Positions 18,279 to 26,977 of a stretch of 64,000 bases of DNA are shown here, one piece after another. The translations under genes were made by a program, and so were the position numbers. The DNA is taken from assembly GCF_050633425.1 (NCBI RefSeq), contig NZ_JBOEGM010000016.1, forward strand, positions 1 to 64,000, read 5' to 3'. The DNA is from Pelagimonas sp050633425 (lineage in GTDB: Bacteria; Pseudomonadota; Alphaproteobacteria; Rhodobacterales; Rhodobacteraceae). Every line of letters starts with the position of its first letter. The stretch's first letter is position 1. The notes under the pieces are model-generated. The model saw only the letters and a program-made list of their open reading frames with translations. It had not been told where the DNA came from and searched no databases.

Positions 18279-19241
18279 ATGCCACGTCAGATAGAAAATT
18301 CTGTTTTGTTTTTGCGGGCTATGGGTTTTGCAATCCTCGCGGTCTGTGGCCTTGCTACCACCGTCTCGGCGCAAAGCTGTCAAATTCCCCCTAAACTGGC
18401 CCAGCTTTCCGATACTTTGTTGGGCTTCCCAGAGCAGGATGGCCCAATTTCGGTCCGGCGGGCCTCACATTTAAGTGCACTGCTGAGTGAGATAGATGAC
18501 CAATATCTCGTCGTTCAATTGCGTCAAAACGGTCTTCAAAGCTTGTCTATGATTGTGGCCGATCTCGTCAACGAAGCGGATCGCGTGGCATCCGATGCAG
18601 AGATCAGTGACGCGCGCCGAATGAAAAGGTTGCTGTATGATTTCAACCAACAAGCGTTAATTGCCTGTGCGGATTCAGACGGAACAATCTTCCAGAACAT
18701 CCAAGATGAGCGAGAGGGCGGAATTTTTTCCAAGGGTGAGATTGATTGGCGGGCTGTCGACCGGATTTTGTCTGAAAACCGTGCCGTCAGCATGGGGGTG
18801 CTGTTGGGTCTGATTGGCCTTTTTGTCGGTGTTCTGGTTCTAGTCGATTCCACTTATCGTTTGCTTATGGCAATGCTGTACAACCGAAAGGCATGCCGTA
18901 TTCCTGTGGTTCTTAGACTAGGAACAGACAGTGTTTCTGCAGTCGCAACAACACTTGGACGGGGCGGGTGCCGCATCATGCCGGATGAGCCTGTCATGTT
19001 CGACACCCATTTGACCAAACTTCGCCAATCGGTTGTGGTGTTGGATTTTGGTGAGCAAATGATTGAAGCGCGCATCAGTGCGATTTACGAAGATGTTTCG
19101 GACTTCCGTTTCGTTCACAATATCACACTAGGAATGCAAAAAGACCTGTTGAGGCAGTCAACGATTTCACCTTTTTACGTCAAAAAGGCGCGTCGCGGAC
19201 GCGTGACGCCATCTGCATCACAGCCAGAAGACGCGGTTTAA
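18279..19241 (+). CDS. Signal-peptide and membrane-anchored protein with PilZ-like C-terminus
   Basis: A 320-residue protein. Residues 1-32 form a signal peptide ending near VSAQS. A periplasmic helical region (about 33-165) contains two cysteines. One membrane helix sits at about 170-193, and residues about 203-300 form a cytoplasmic beta-rich domain. The latter begins RKACRIPVVL and has TTLGRGGCRI, which resembles a PilZ domain (RxxxR ... DxSxxGxxx) with some key positions altered. If real, it would sense cyclic di-GMP or be a non-binding relative. The ATG at 18279 was chosen over an adjacent TTG. No operon partner. The PilZ assignment is moderate. Confidence 0.6.
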   Translation: MPRQIENSVLFLRAMGFAILAVCGLATTVSAQSCQIPPKLAQLSDTLLGFPEQDGPISVRRASHLSALLSEIDDQYLVVQLRQNGLQSLSMIVADLVNEADRVASDAEISDARRMKRLLYDFNQQALIACADSDGTIFQNIQDEREGGIFSKGEIDWRAVDRILSENRAVSMGVLLGLIGLFVGVLVLVDSTYRLLMAMLYNRKACRIPVVLRLGTDSVSAVATTLGRGGCRIMPDEPVMFDTHLTKLRQSVVVLDFGEQMIEARISAIYEDVSDFRFVHNITLGMQKDLLRQSTISPFYVKKARRGRVTPSASQPEDAV

Positions 19242-19306
19242 TGTCGCTCGACCTTGCGTCTTTGTGTTGAAGGCTGTTGAAAGGGCACGACATAGGTTTG
19301 GACTTT

Positions 19307-19328
19307 TGTTTCCAAAAAATTGGAAACA
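19307..19328. promoter_or_regulatory. Perfect inverted repeat upstream of the di-haem peroxidase gene
   Basis: TGTTTCCAA and TTGGAAACA flank AAAA. The repeat ends 4 nt before the Shine-Dalgarno sequence AGGAGAC, so it could be an operator overlapping the transcription start or a hairpin that affects translation. It differs from the FNR consensus TTGAT-N4-ATCAA. Confidence 0.45.
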
Positions 19329-19343
19329 CCATAGGAGACAGCT

Positions 19344-20489
19344 GTGAAATCTCTCAATGCAATCGGGTTCTTGGCAGGTCTTTTTGTCTGCACAAGCTTG
19401 GCGAATGAAGGTGTTTCTGAACAGGCTTTTGACAAGATCAACAGCTTGGAAACTCTCGGAGAGGCTCTGTTTTTCGATGTAAATCTGTCCAAGAATCGTA
19501 CTCAAAGCTGTGCGAGTTGCCACAATCCTGATGTTGGCTTCTCAGATCCAAGCGGGCCAGCTTCACTTGGGGATGATGGCGTGTCCATCGGTGATCGCAA
19601 CGCTCCTACGGCTGGTTACGCTAGTTTTTCACCGGCGTTTCATCAGCGCGATGATGGGCTTTGGGTCGGTGGTCAGTTCTTGGATGGGCGCGCCGCTGAT
19701 TTGATGGCTCAGGCAGGTGGCCCCCCCCTTAATCCGATGGAAATGGGGCTTAAAGATGCTGCCGAAGTTGTTGAACGTTTGTCCGAAAACCCGGCCTACC
19801 AACAGGCTTTTGACACGCTGTTTGACCCCGGAATTCTAAAACGTCCAGACGAAGCTTTTTCAGCGATGACGCAGGCCATTGCCATGTTCGAGCGCACAGA
19901 TCAGTTCGCGCCGTTCGACAGCAAATATGATCGTTTTCTGAAAGGCGAAGCCGAGCTGTCGAAAGAGGAAGAGCTGGGCAGGATATTGTTCTTTTCCGAA
20001 CAGTTCACCAATTGCAATCAATGCCATCAGCTGCAGCGTAGCCAGATCCACCCACAAGAGACCTTTAGCAACTACGAGTTCCACAATATTGGCGTGCCGG
20101 TGAATGAAAGCCTGAGGGCAGAAAACGGTGTTGTGACTAAGGATTTGGGACTGCTGGCAAATCCGCAGGTTACAAACAAAGCTGAAGCCGGAAAGTTCAA
20201 GGTTTCAACCCTACGCAACGTCGCCGTCACGGGGCCGTATATGCATAACGGTGTCTTTGACGATCTGCGAACAGTTGTCCTATTCTACAATCGTTATAAC
20301 ACGATCGCAAAGGCGCGTCAGATCAACCCGGAAACCGGTAAAGTCTTCGGAATGCCGGAAGTGCCGCAAACGATTGCCGTCAAAGAGTTGACACATGGGC
20401 CCGCTCTCAAAGACCGTGAGATTGATGCGCTTGTGGCGTTTATGAAAACCCTGACCGACGCCCGATATGAACATCTGCTTGAGAAATGA
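19344..20489 (+). CDS. Di-haem cytochrome c peroxidase / MauG family protein
   Basis: A 381-residue periplasmic protein with a signal peptide (to about Ala20) and two c-type haem sites: CASCH at 56-60 and CNQCH at 224-228. This is the standard two-domain CcpA/MauG architecture. The segments FDVNLSKNRTQSC and VSTLRNVAVTGPYMHNG are typical. It would reduce hydrogen peroxide using cytochrome electrons, or oxidise a partner protein if MauG-like. The start is GTG with AGGAGAC 5 nt upstream. A perfect inverted repeat lies just upstream. The stop is 7 bp from the converging ABC ATPase gene. Confidence 0.88.
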   Translation: MKSLNAIGFLAGLFVCTSLANEGVSEQAFDKINSLETLGEALFFDVNLSKNRTQSCASCHNPDVGFSDPSGPASLGDDGVSIGDRNAPTAGYASFSPAFHQRDDGLWVGGQFLDGRAADLMAQAGGPPLNPMEMGLKDAAEVVERLSENPAYQQAFDTLFDPGILKRPDEAFSAMTQAIAMFERTDQFAPFDSKYDRFLKGEAELSKEEELGRILFFSEQFTNCNQCHQLQRSQIHPQETFSNYEFHNIGVPVNESLRAENGVVTKDLGLLANPQVTNKAEAGKFKVSTLRNVAVTGPYMHNGVFDDLRTVVLFYNRYNTIAKARQINPETGKVFGMPEVPQTIAVKELTHGPALKDREIDALVAFMKTLTDARYEHLLEK

Positions 20490-20496
20490 TCACTTC

Positions 20497-22578
20497 TTAT
20501 TCGGCGGCGATCTTGATGACCGGTTCCATGCTCTGCAACTTGGCATCGCTGAGATGACATTTGACCTGATGGCCGTGGGCCAACGTTTTGATCGGCGGTA
20601 GCTCCTGTTCGCAAAGCCCCCCCGGGACTTGTGATTTCCAGCGGCAGCGGGTTTGGAACGGGCAACCGGACGGCGGATTCATTGCCGAAGGTATGTCGCC
20701 TTCAAGGACGATATGCTGTTTTTCGATACTGGTGTCGGCGATTGGCACCGCGGACAAAAGAGCTTCTGTATATGGGTGATAGGGCGGGGCAAAGACCTGA
20801 TCCGTGGTTCCAAGTTCAACCACATGCCCCAGATACATCACCATAACCCGGTCGCTCAGATAGCGCACAATCGACAGGTCATGGCTGATAAATAGCAGGG
20901 TGGTTTTATGCTCGCGTTGGATCTCCATTAGCAAATCGGTCACAGCCGCCTGCACCGAGACGTCGAGCGCCGAAACGGGTTCATCCGCAACGACAATGCG
21001 CGCATCTCCTGCAAAGGCCCGAGCAATGCCGACCCGTTGTTTTTGCCCACCTGACAATTGCCGCGGCATTCGGTCAGCAAATGCGCGCGGGAGTTTGACC
21101 AAGTCCAAAAGCTTGAGCATCCGTTCACGGCGATCCCCATCGCTGTCGCCGATACCAAAGACTTCAAGCGCACGAATGATTTGGCGGCCAACGCTCATGG
21201 AGGGGTTGAGCGTATCAAACGGGTTTTGAAAGACCATCTGCACATCGGCAATTGTACCGGTGTCGCGCGCGTCGATCGGGATGTCTTGAATTTCTCGATT
21301 GTCGAGCAAAATCTGACCATCTGTGGCTGTTTCAAGCCCCATCAGAACCTTGGCGAAAGTGGATTTCCCGCAGCCGGATTCCCCAACAATCGCCAAAGTT
21401 TCACTTTCGCGGGCTTCAAAACTTAGGCTCTCATTTGCTTTGACAACTTTCGTTTCACCGGTACTTCCAAACAAGGCGTTGGCCGCGACTTCGTAATACT
21501 TGCGTAAATTCTCCATCTTGAGAACAACGCGGCCGGGCTGCGGTTTTTCGGTCACCCCACCATGCGCAATCGGGGCATTCCAATCGATCTCAGTGAATTT
21601 CAAACAGCGGGAAGCGTGGCGATCCCCGATGGCTTCGGCCATTGGAATGGCAGCAGCATCACAGCGACCCTCTTCGAAATAATCGCAACGCGGACCAAAG
21701 TTACACCCTTGGGGACGTTCATGGGGCAGCGGGAAATTCCCGGGGATCGCAACCAAGGGACGGGCGTTTTTATCTGCCCCCGGCAAAGGAATGGAGCGAA
21801 ACAATGCCTGAGTATAGGGGTGTTGCATCTGATCAAACACGGCGTCGATTGATCCGGTTTCAACCGCTTCCCCGCTATACATCACGCAAAGCCTGTCGCA
21901 GGTTTCGAGCACAAGGCCAAGATTGTGCGAGATGAACAGCATCGATGTGCCGTATTTTTCGCCCAACTCTTTGACCAATTCGACGACCGCGGCCTCGACC
22001 GTCACATCAAGCGCGGTTGTCGGCTCATCCAAAATCAACAGGGACGGCTCTGCCATCAGTGCCATGGCAATGACGATCCGCTGTTGCTGACCGCCAGAAA
22101 GCTGATGTGGATAGCTGTCTAACATGCGTTTGGGATCGGGCAGTTTCACATCCGTGACCACCTGCAGCGCGCGGGCATAGGCCTCGTCTTTGGAAACCCC
22201 TTTGTGGACAATCGGAACTTCCATGAGCTGTTTGCCAATTTTCATCGCGGGGTTAAGACTTGCCATTGGTTCTTGGTAGATCATCGCGATTTCGGAACCG
22301 CGAATGTCACGCAGTTCTTCGGCGCTCATGGTTCCTAAATCGCGACCTTTGAACTTGATATTCCCGCCGACGATGCGGCCGTTTTTGCCCAAATCCTGCA
22401 TGACACCAAGGGCAACCGTCGATTTCCCGCAACCGGATTCGCCCACGAGACCGACCGCTTCTCCCGGCATCACTGTGACAGAAAAATCCATCACTGCAGG
22501 GATTTCACGCAACCGTGTGAAAAAGGAAATCGAGAGGTTTTCGATCTCCAGAATGGGCCCGTCGTAATCGTTGTTCAT
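20497..22578 (-). CDS. Fused peptide/nickel-type ABC transporter ATP-binding protein (two ABC domains)
   Basis: A 693-residue protein with two complete ABC modules of the Dpp/Opp type, equal to DppD and DppF joined. Walker A loops are GESGCGKST at 46-54 and again in the second half. Signature motifs are LSGGQQQRI and LSGGQKQRVGIARAF, and Walker B segments are LLILDEPTTALDVT and IVVADEPVSALDVS. Each half ends with the oligopeptide-type C-terminal extension that carries cysteines (GCNFGPRCDYF, GCPFQTRCRW). It powers the permeases encoded just upstream. The start at 22578 follows GGAGAAAG; upstream frame extension is unlike protein. Last gene of a four-gene operon. Confidence 0.92.
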   Translation of the reverse strand: MNNDYDGPILEIENLSISFFTRLREIPAVMDFSVTVMPGEAVGLVGESGCGKSTVALGVMQDLGKNGRIVGGNIKFKGRDLGTMSAEELRDIRGSEIAMIYQEPMASLNPAMKIGKQLMEVPIVHKGVSKDEAYARALQVVTDVKLPDPKRMLDSYPHQLSGGQQQRIVIAMALMAEPSLLILDEPTTALDVTVEAAVVELVKELGEKYGTSMLFISHNLGLVLETCDRLCVMYSGEAVETGSIDAVFDQMQHPYTQALFRSIPLPGADKNARPLVAIPGNFPLPHERPQGCNFGPRCDYFEEGRCDAAAIPMAEAIGDRHASRCLKFTEIDWNAPIAHGGVTEKPQPGRVVLKMENLRKYYEVAANALFGSTGETKVVKANESLSFEARESETLAIVGESGCGKSTFAKVLMGLETATDGQILLDNREIQDIPIDARDTGTIADVQMVFQNPFDTLNPSMSVGRQIIRALEVFGIGDSDGDRRERMLKLLDLVKLPRAFADRMPRQLSGGQKQRVGIARAFAGDARIVVADEPVSALDVSVQAAVTDLLMEIQREHKTTLLFISHDLSIVRYLSDRVMVMYLGHVVELGTTDQVFAPPYHPYTEALLSAVPIADTSIEKQHIVLEGDIPSAMNPPSGCPFQTRCRWKSQVPGGLCEQELPPIKTLAHGHQVKCHLSDAKLQSMEPVIKIAAE

Positions 22579-22606
22579 GTCTTTCTCCTGTTCGGAGGAC
22601 CAAGTT

Positions 22607-22654
22607 GATATTGTGTCTTGGTCAAAATATCTGGGGGCCGGGGGCACGCCCCCG
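22607..22654. repeat. GGGGGC palindromic intergenic element
   Basis: CGGGGGC-AC-GCCCCCG (22639-22654) is a perfect palindrome, followed on the minus strand by GGCCCCCAGATATTTTGACC. From memory, closely similar palindromes ending in an ATATTTT...CCAA tail recur between genes in many Rhodobacteraceae. It lies between the inner-membrane permease and ATPase genes. Confidence 0.5.
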
Positions 22655-22667
22655 ATCCGACATCTCA

Positions 22668-23858
22668 TCAATCGCGCAAAGATTCTTCGCGCAGACCATC
22701 AGCCAAAAGGTTCAGTCCTAAGACCAAGCTTAGCAACGCCATCGCCGGTGGTAGGGCAGGGTGCAGATAAACCGCCAGCAGTTTACGACCTTCGTTGATC
22801 GTCGAGCCCCAATCGGGGCTTTCGGGTGGAAGACCCAGCCCAAAGAACCCCAGGGTTCCAAGCAAGATCGTTGTATAGCCAATGCGCAGGCAAAAATCGA
22901 CGATCAGTGGGCCACGGGCATTGGGTAAGATTTCCCAAAGCATTATATACCAAGCCCTTTCGCCACGGGTTTGGGCGGCAGCGACGTAATCGCGGGTTTT
23001 GATGTCCAAGGTCAGGCCGCGCACGATCCGAAATACGGTGGGGGAATTCACAAAGACAACCGAAACAAAGACAACCAGCGTGCCACCGGGCACGTCAAAC
23101 AGATCAAGTGGCCAGAAATCAATCTTGGAACCGCTTTCATTTATTAATGAAAGATAGAGCAACACCAGGGGCACCAGAACAACGCTCAGCCACAGGGCGT
23201 TTTTGTTTGGCTGGGTCTGGAAACGTGAGTGGATCAAGACCGCAAAAAACACGACCGGGCAGATGAACAAGACCACAGCCATAAATTGCGGCAGGCCGGT
23301 CGCGACGATTTCGGGCGTGACCAGCAAGTAAAACAGCAGGATTACCGGAAAAGCTAAGATCAGGTTCGCCAAGAAGCTCAGTCCTGTATCGAGTTTGCCA
23401 CCGTAATAGCCCGCCGGCAATCCAAGGGTGATCCCCACCATAAAGGCGAACAGCGTGGCCAATGGCGCAATTGCGATCACCACGGTGCTGCCCATAACCA
23501 TGCGGGTGAAGACATCGCGTGCGAGCTTGTCTCCCCCAAAAAGGTAATGGGCAAACTCGCCCTCTTCGGCCCCACGCACCGGTGTTCCGGGCACTTTGTT
23601 CTTCATTCCTGAGATCTGTGCAAGCGGATCATGGGTGCTGATCAGGTCAAAAATGCCGGCGAATATCGCGGTAAAGACCCAGAACATCACCAGCGCAAAG
23701 CCAATCATGCCAACCAGGCTGTCAAACAGTTTGCCATAAAGCCCAAGCCGCCGTTTGTAGCGGATCGAGACTGTGAAAAGAACGATCAAAGCCACCCAGA
23801 CTGGGGTGAATTGGATCAAGATTTGCGTGACAATGGCGCCCCAGCTTAACGGATCCAT
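22668..23858 (-). CDS. Peptide-type ABC transporter permease (DppC/OppC-like)
   Basis: A 396-residue inner-membrane permease. It has an N-terminal membrane helix, a long periplasmic segment (FDLISTHDPLAQ...), and a permease domain with about six more helices. The cytoplasmic coupling motif near the end (YVAAAQTRGERAWYIMLWEILPN) is the EAA loop that contacts the ATPase. It is longer than typical DppC (about 300) because of an insertion near residues 190-255 containing extra hydrophobic stretches. The ATG has GGGAGGCG upstream and lies 10 nt after the stop of the partner permease gene, so the two form one heterodimeric channel. Confidence 0.9.
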   Translation of the reverse strand: MDPLSWGAIVTQILIQFTPVWVALIVLFTVSIRYKRRLGLYGKLFDSLVGMIGFALVMFWVFTAIFAGIFDLISTHDPLAQISGMKNKVPGTPVRGAEEGEFAHYLFGGDKLARDVFTRMVMGSTVVIAIAPLATLFAFMVGITLGLPAGYYGGKLDTGLSFLANLILAFPVILLFYLLVTPEIVATGLPQFMAVVLFICPVVFFAVLIHSRFQTQPNKNALWLSVVLVPLVLLYLSLINESGSKIDFWPLDLFDVPGGTLVVFVSVVFVNSPTVFRIVRGLTLDIKTRDYVAAAQTRGERAWYIMLWEILPNARGPLIVDFCLRIGYTTILLGTLGFFGLGLPPESPDWGSTINEGRKLLAVYLHPALPPAMALLSLVLGLNLLADGLREESLRD

Positions 23859-23868
23859 GAGCGCCTCC

Positions 23869-24954
23869 CTATGTTACGCTGATGCGCGGATTGAGATAGA
23901 CATAGCCGATGTCGGAAATCAGCTGGGTGAGAAGCACCACAACAACCGACACGACCGAAATGCCGAGCAGCATTTCGATGTCATTGTTGCCAGCGGCGCG
24001 CACAAGTTCCCATCCCAAGCCTTTGTATTGGAACAGAGTTTCTACGATTACGACACCATTCAATAGCCACGGTATTTGCAACATAATCACCGTGAACGGT
24101 GCGATCAGCGCGTTGCGCAAGGCGTGTTTGATCACCACATTGGCAAAGCTAACCCCTTTAAGGCGCGCGGTTCGAATATATTGCGCGGTCATCACTTCGG
24201 CCATCGATGCGCGTGTCATTCGGGCGATATAGCCCATGCCATAAAGTGCAATTGTGAAAACGGGCAGCGCAAAGTTCTCAAAACTCGGGCTTTCCATCGC
24301 CTTGGCGGCAGAGCCCTTGAACAAGGATTTGCCATCTATCCAATCGTTGGCGACAAGCCATTTGTTCAATGGTGATTTCGTCGATGCTAAAAGGGCGATG
24401 AAGATAACACCGGATACATATTCCGGCGTTGCGGTTGATAAAATTGAGACGCTCGACAGGCTGCGATCGGTGACAGATCCTTCGCGCATGCCCGCCAAGA
24501 CACCGATGATCAACGCGCTTGGCACCATGACGATCATCACCCACAGCATCAGGTAACCGGTATTGATAAGCCGAGGGGTGAGCACTTTTACAACCGGCTC
24601 TTTGGAGACCGCGGACCAGCCCCATTCTCCCTGCAAAATCCCGCAATAATTCGGCGCCTCTTCGGCAGACATGCCGGGTTTTATACAGCGTCCGATGACG
24701 CTGCCATCCTCGGTGGTATGGCGAAATGATGGTACGACGCCGATCCATTCGGCGTATTTCTTGGGGGTGGATTGCAGATACCCGCGATCTGTAAGCCAAC
24801 TGGCGACGGCCTCATCTGACATCCGAAAGTTGCCTTGGGTTTTGGCAAGCTTTTCGAGGTTCGGATACAGGTTGGTCAAAAAGAAGACGATGTAGGTTAG
24901 ACATAAGGCTGTCAGGATCATGACCCCAACCCGCCTAAGGATAAATAGTCCCAT
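23869..24954 (-). CDS. Peptide-type ABC transporter permease (DppB/OppB-like)
   Basis: A 361-residue permease starting MGLFILRRVGVMILTAL, the usual first helix of DppB proteins. The segment between the first two helices is larger than average and includes two cysteines. The EAA-type coupling loop YIRTARLKGVSFANVVIKHALRN is near residue 265. With the downstream permease it forms the inner-membrane pore. The ATG at 24954 replaces an upstream in-frame start 14 codons earlier because family proteins begin here. A terminator hairpin precedes the gene, so it is expressed by read-through from the substrate-binding protein gene. Confidence 0.9.
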   Translation of the reverse strand: MGLFILRRVGVMILTALCLTYIVFFLTNLYPNLEKLAKTQGNFRMSDEAVASWLTDRGYLQSTPKKYAEWIGVVPSFRHTTEDGSVIGRCIKPGMSAEEAPNYCGILQGEWGWSAVSKEPVVKVLTPRLINTGYLMLWVMIVMVPSALIIGVLAGMREGSVTDRSLSSVSILSTATPEYVSGVIFIALLASTKSPLNKWLVANDWIDGKSLFKGSAAKAMESPSFENFALPVFTIALYGMGYIARMTRASMAEVMTAQYIRTARLKGVSFANVVIKHALRNALIAPFTVIMLQIPWLLNGVVIVETLFQYKGLGWELVRAAGNNDIEMLLGISVVSVVVVLLTQLISDIGYVYLNPRISVT

Positions 24955-25028
24955 GGGTGCCCCTGTTGGTGGCTGGACATCAACCACCCGTGGCAAGGCG
25001 GTTATGTCTCTTGTTCTGGCTCAGGACG

Positions 25029-25059
25029 AAAAAGGGCGCACCGAGTGGCGCGCCCTTTT
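25029..25059 (-). terminator. Hairpin between the substrate-binding protein and permease genes
   Basis: On the minus strand AAAAGGGCGC pairs with GCGCCCTTTT across a 10-nt loop and is followed by a T-run. It lies right after the binding-protein stop, an arrangement that usually keeps binding-protein mRNA more abundant than transporter mRNA. Confidence 0.8.
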
Positions 25060-25068
25060 GATTTTAAA

Positions 25069-26739
25069 TCAGGCTTCTAGCGCCCATTTGTAAAGCTGCG
25101 GAAGATCGGAAATGTGCTTGTCCACTCCGATAATCCCTTCGCGCGTATGGCGAATTGCCGTGCGCCAGTATGGCTGCAGTGTCACACCTTCGTCGATCAT
25201 GATGGCTTGGATTTTGGCCATCACCTCGCGGCGGGCATCTGCATCGGCGATCGAATTGGCCTCAGCCAAAAGCGCGTCAAACTCAGCATTGGCAAAACCG
25301 GCTTCGTTCCAAGCTTCACCTGAGCGGTAAGCAAGCGCCAAAACCTGCGTGCCCAAAGGACGGTGGTTCCAATTGGTTGAGCTGAAGGGGTATTTTACCC
25401 AGTCGTTCCAGAAGGTTGAGCCGGGAAGAACAGTCCGTTTTACGCTTATGCCAGCATCGCGCAACTGTGCCGCCACCGCATCGGTTGTGTTTTTGCGCCA
25501 GTCGTCGTCGATTGAATGCAGCTCGTGCTCGTAGTCGCCCATACCGGCCTCGTCCATCAGGGCTTTGGCCTTGGCCGGGTCATGCGGCAAGCGGGTGACA
25601 TCAGCGGCGTGTTCGGGGTGCATCGGCCCAACGTGGCAGTTGTCGGCAACAATCCCATAGCCGGACATGCCAAGTTCAAGACAGATCGCATTGTCGACCG
25701 CCATGGCCAATGCCTGACGCACACGTTTATCGCCATAGATTTTGTTGCCATCGGCATCTTCGGCCAATTGGTTGGGGCGGATCACGATGGTAAAGCCAGA
25801 GGCCACTTCGGAGCGTGTCAGGCCAAGACCGTCAAACACGTCGACGAATTCACCAACAGATTCCCAGTTCAGATCAATCTCTTCGGCGTCAAATGCAGCA
25901 ACAAAAGCCGCCGGATCAGTGCCATAATCAATGAATTCGATCCGGTCGATATGCCCGCCTTTTCCAGCGGCATATCCCCACCATTCGTGGTCTTCGTTGC
26001 GCACCAAGACACCTTTGACCCCAACTTCGAGGCTCTCTGGTTTCATAAAGCCGGTGCCAATTGGGTTTGCCAGCATAGTGGCCGGGTCATGACTTGCGTG
26101 TACAATTGCGGCTGGGTAATCGGCCATGCCTGGGATGATTGTGATGTCTGGGGCGTTGGTTTTCAAAACGACCGTGTGGCTGTCGACAATTGCAATTGCG
26201 CCTTCGCTGGCTTTGTTGGTTGAGGCGTCGATCAGGCTCGACATCCGGCCGGCCATCGAATTGCCTTCAACGTCTTTGTCACACCACATGGCGACATTGC
26301 GTGCCACGTCTTCGGCGGTAAAATCGTCGCCATTGTTCCATTTCACACCTTTGCGGACGTTCAAAGTGTACTCGGTGGCGTCATCATTGACGGACCAGCT
26401 TTCCAGCAGCATGCCGTTGAAGGATCCGTCATTGTTGTATTCGATCAGATACTCGAGCCAACCCGAGGTGAAGGTCGCAATCTGGGTCCAGTCAAATGTA
26501 CGTGGGTCTTTTAACGCCCGGACTTCCATTTGCATGCGCACAGTCCCGCCCTTTTGGGCATGACCGTCGGCCGCGACGGGGCTGGTTAAACCGCCCAAAG
26601 TATACGCTGCCGTTGCCGTCACCCCCAAAGCCGTGCTTCGTGCCAGAAATTCACGTCGGTCCATGTCGCCGTTTTTGAATTCACGGGCGTACATTTCGGC
26701 GACCGGGTGGACCCGGTTGGCTTTCGAGTGGAACGTCAT
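25069..26739 (-). CDS. Peptide-type ABC transporter substrate-binding protein with Tat signal
   Basis: A 556-residue periplasmic binding protein of family 5 (oligopeptide/dipeptide/nickel). The N-terminus has a twin-arginine signal (DRREFLARSTALGVTATA, residues 27-44) preceded by an unusually long n-region of about 26 residues. The family 5 core includes WKYDLLVR-like strands (NVRKGVKWNNGDDFTAEDV) and the lobe-crossing DxxKAKALMDEAG. It captures a substrate for the downstream permeases and ATPase; the ligand cannot be told from sequence. The start follows AGGGAGAAG. An AraC regulator lies upstream in the same direction with a repeat-rich gap of 238 bp. Confidence 0.9.
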   Translation of the reverse strand: MTFHSKANRVHPVAEMYAREFKNGDMDRREFLARSTALGVTATAAYTLGGLTSPVAADGHAQKGGTVRMQMEVRALKDPRTFDWTQIATFTSGWLEYLIEYNNDGSFNGMLLESWSVNDDATEYTLNVRKGVKWNNGDDFTAEDVARNVAMWCDKDVEGNSMAGRMSSLIDASTNKASEGAIAIVDSHTVVLKTNAPDITIIPGMADYPAAIVHASHDPATMLANPIGTGFMKPESLEVGVKGVLVRNEDHEWWGYAAGKGGHIDRIEFIDYGTDPAAFVAAFDAEEIDLNWESVGEFVDVFDGLGLTRSEVASGFTIVIRPNQLAEDADGNKIYGDKRVRQALAMAVDNAICLELGMSGYGIVADNCHVGPMHPEHAADVTRLPHDPAKAKALMDEAGMGDYEHELHSIDDDWRKNTTDAVAAQLRDAGISVKRTVLPGSTFWNDWVKYPFSSTNWNHRPLGTQVLALAYRSGEAWNEAGFANAEFDALLAEANSIADADARREVMAKIQAIMIDEGVTLQPYWRTAIRHTREGIIGVDKHISDLPQLYKWALEA

Positions 26740-26896
26740 CGTCTTCTCCCTGAGACATAGTGTTCATTTAGGGCACCGCTTATTTTTGGTCACGAGTTTG
26801 CACGGTGTTCCCGTATCTGTCGCAGCTTTCGGATAGCCCTTGCCCCCATAGCGCCCGAGATACCGCCGAAGGTCAATGACAGATTTCGACACTTAG

Positions 26897-26935
26897 GGTC
26901 GCAAAAGCGACATCTCGGACGGTCGAACGCGACAT
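26897..26935. promoter_or_regulatory. Candidate AraC-type direct repeat upstream of the peptide ABC operon
   Basis: GGTCGCAAAAGCGACAT (26897-26913) and GGTCGAACGCGACAT (26921-26935) are related half-sites. The two GCGACAT cores start 22 bp apart, about two helical turns, as expected for an AraC-family monomer pair. They lie between the regulator's stop and the binding-protein start. Confidence 0.5.
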
Positions 26936-26977
26936 TTTCGGTGTTTGAAAGTCACCAATTTCACAACCAGATCCCGA

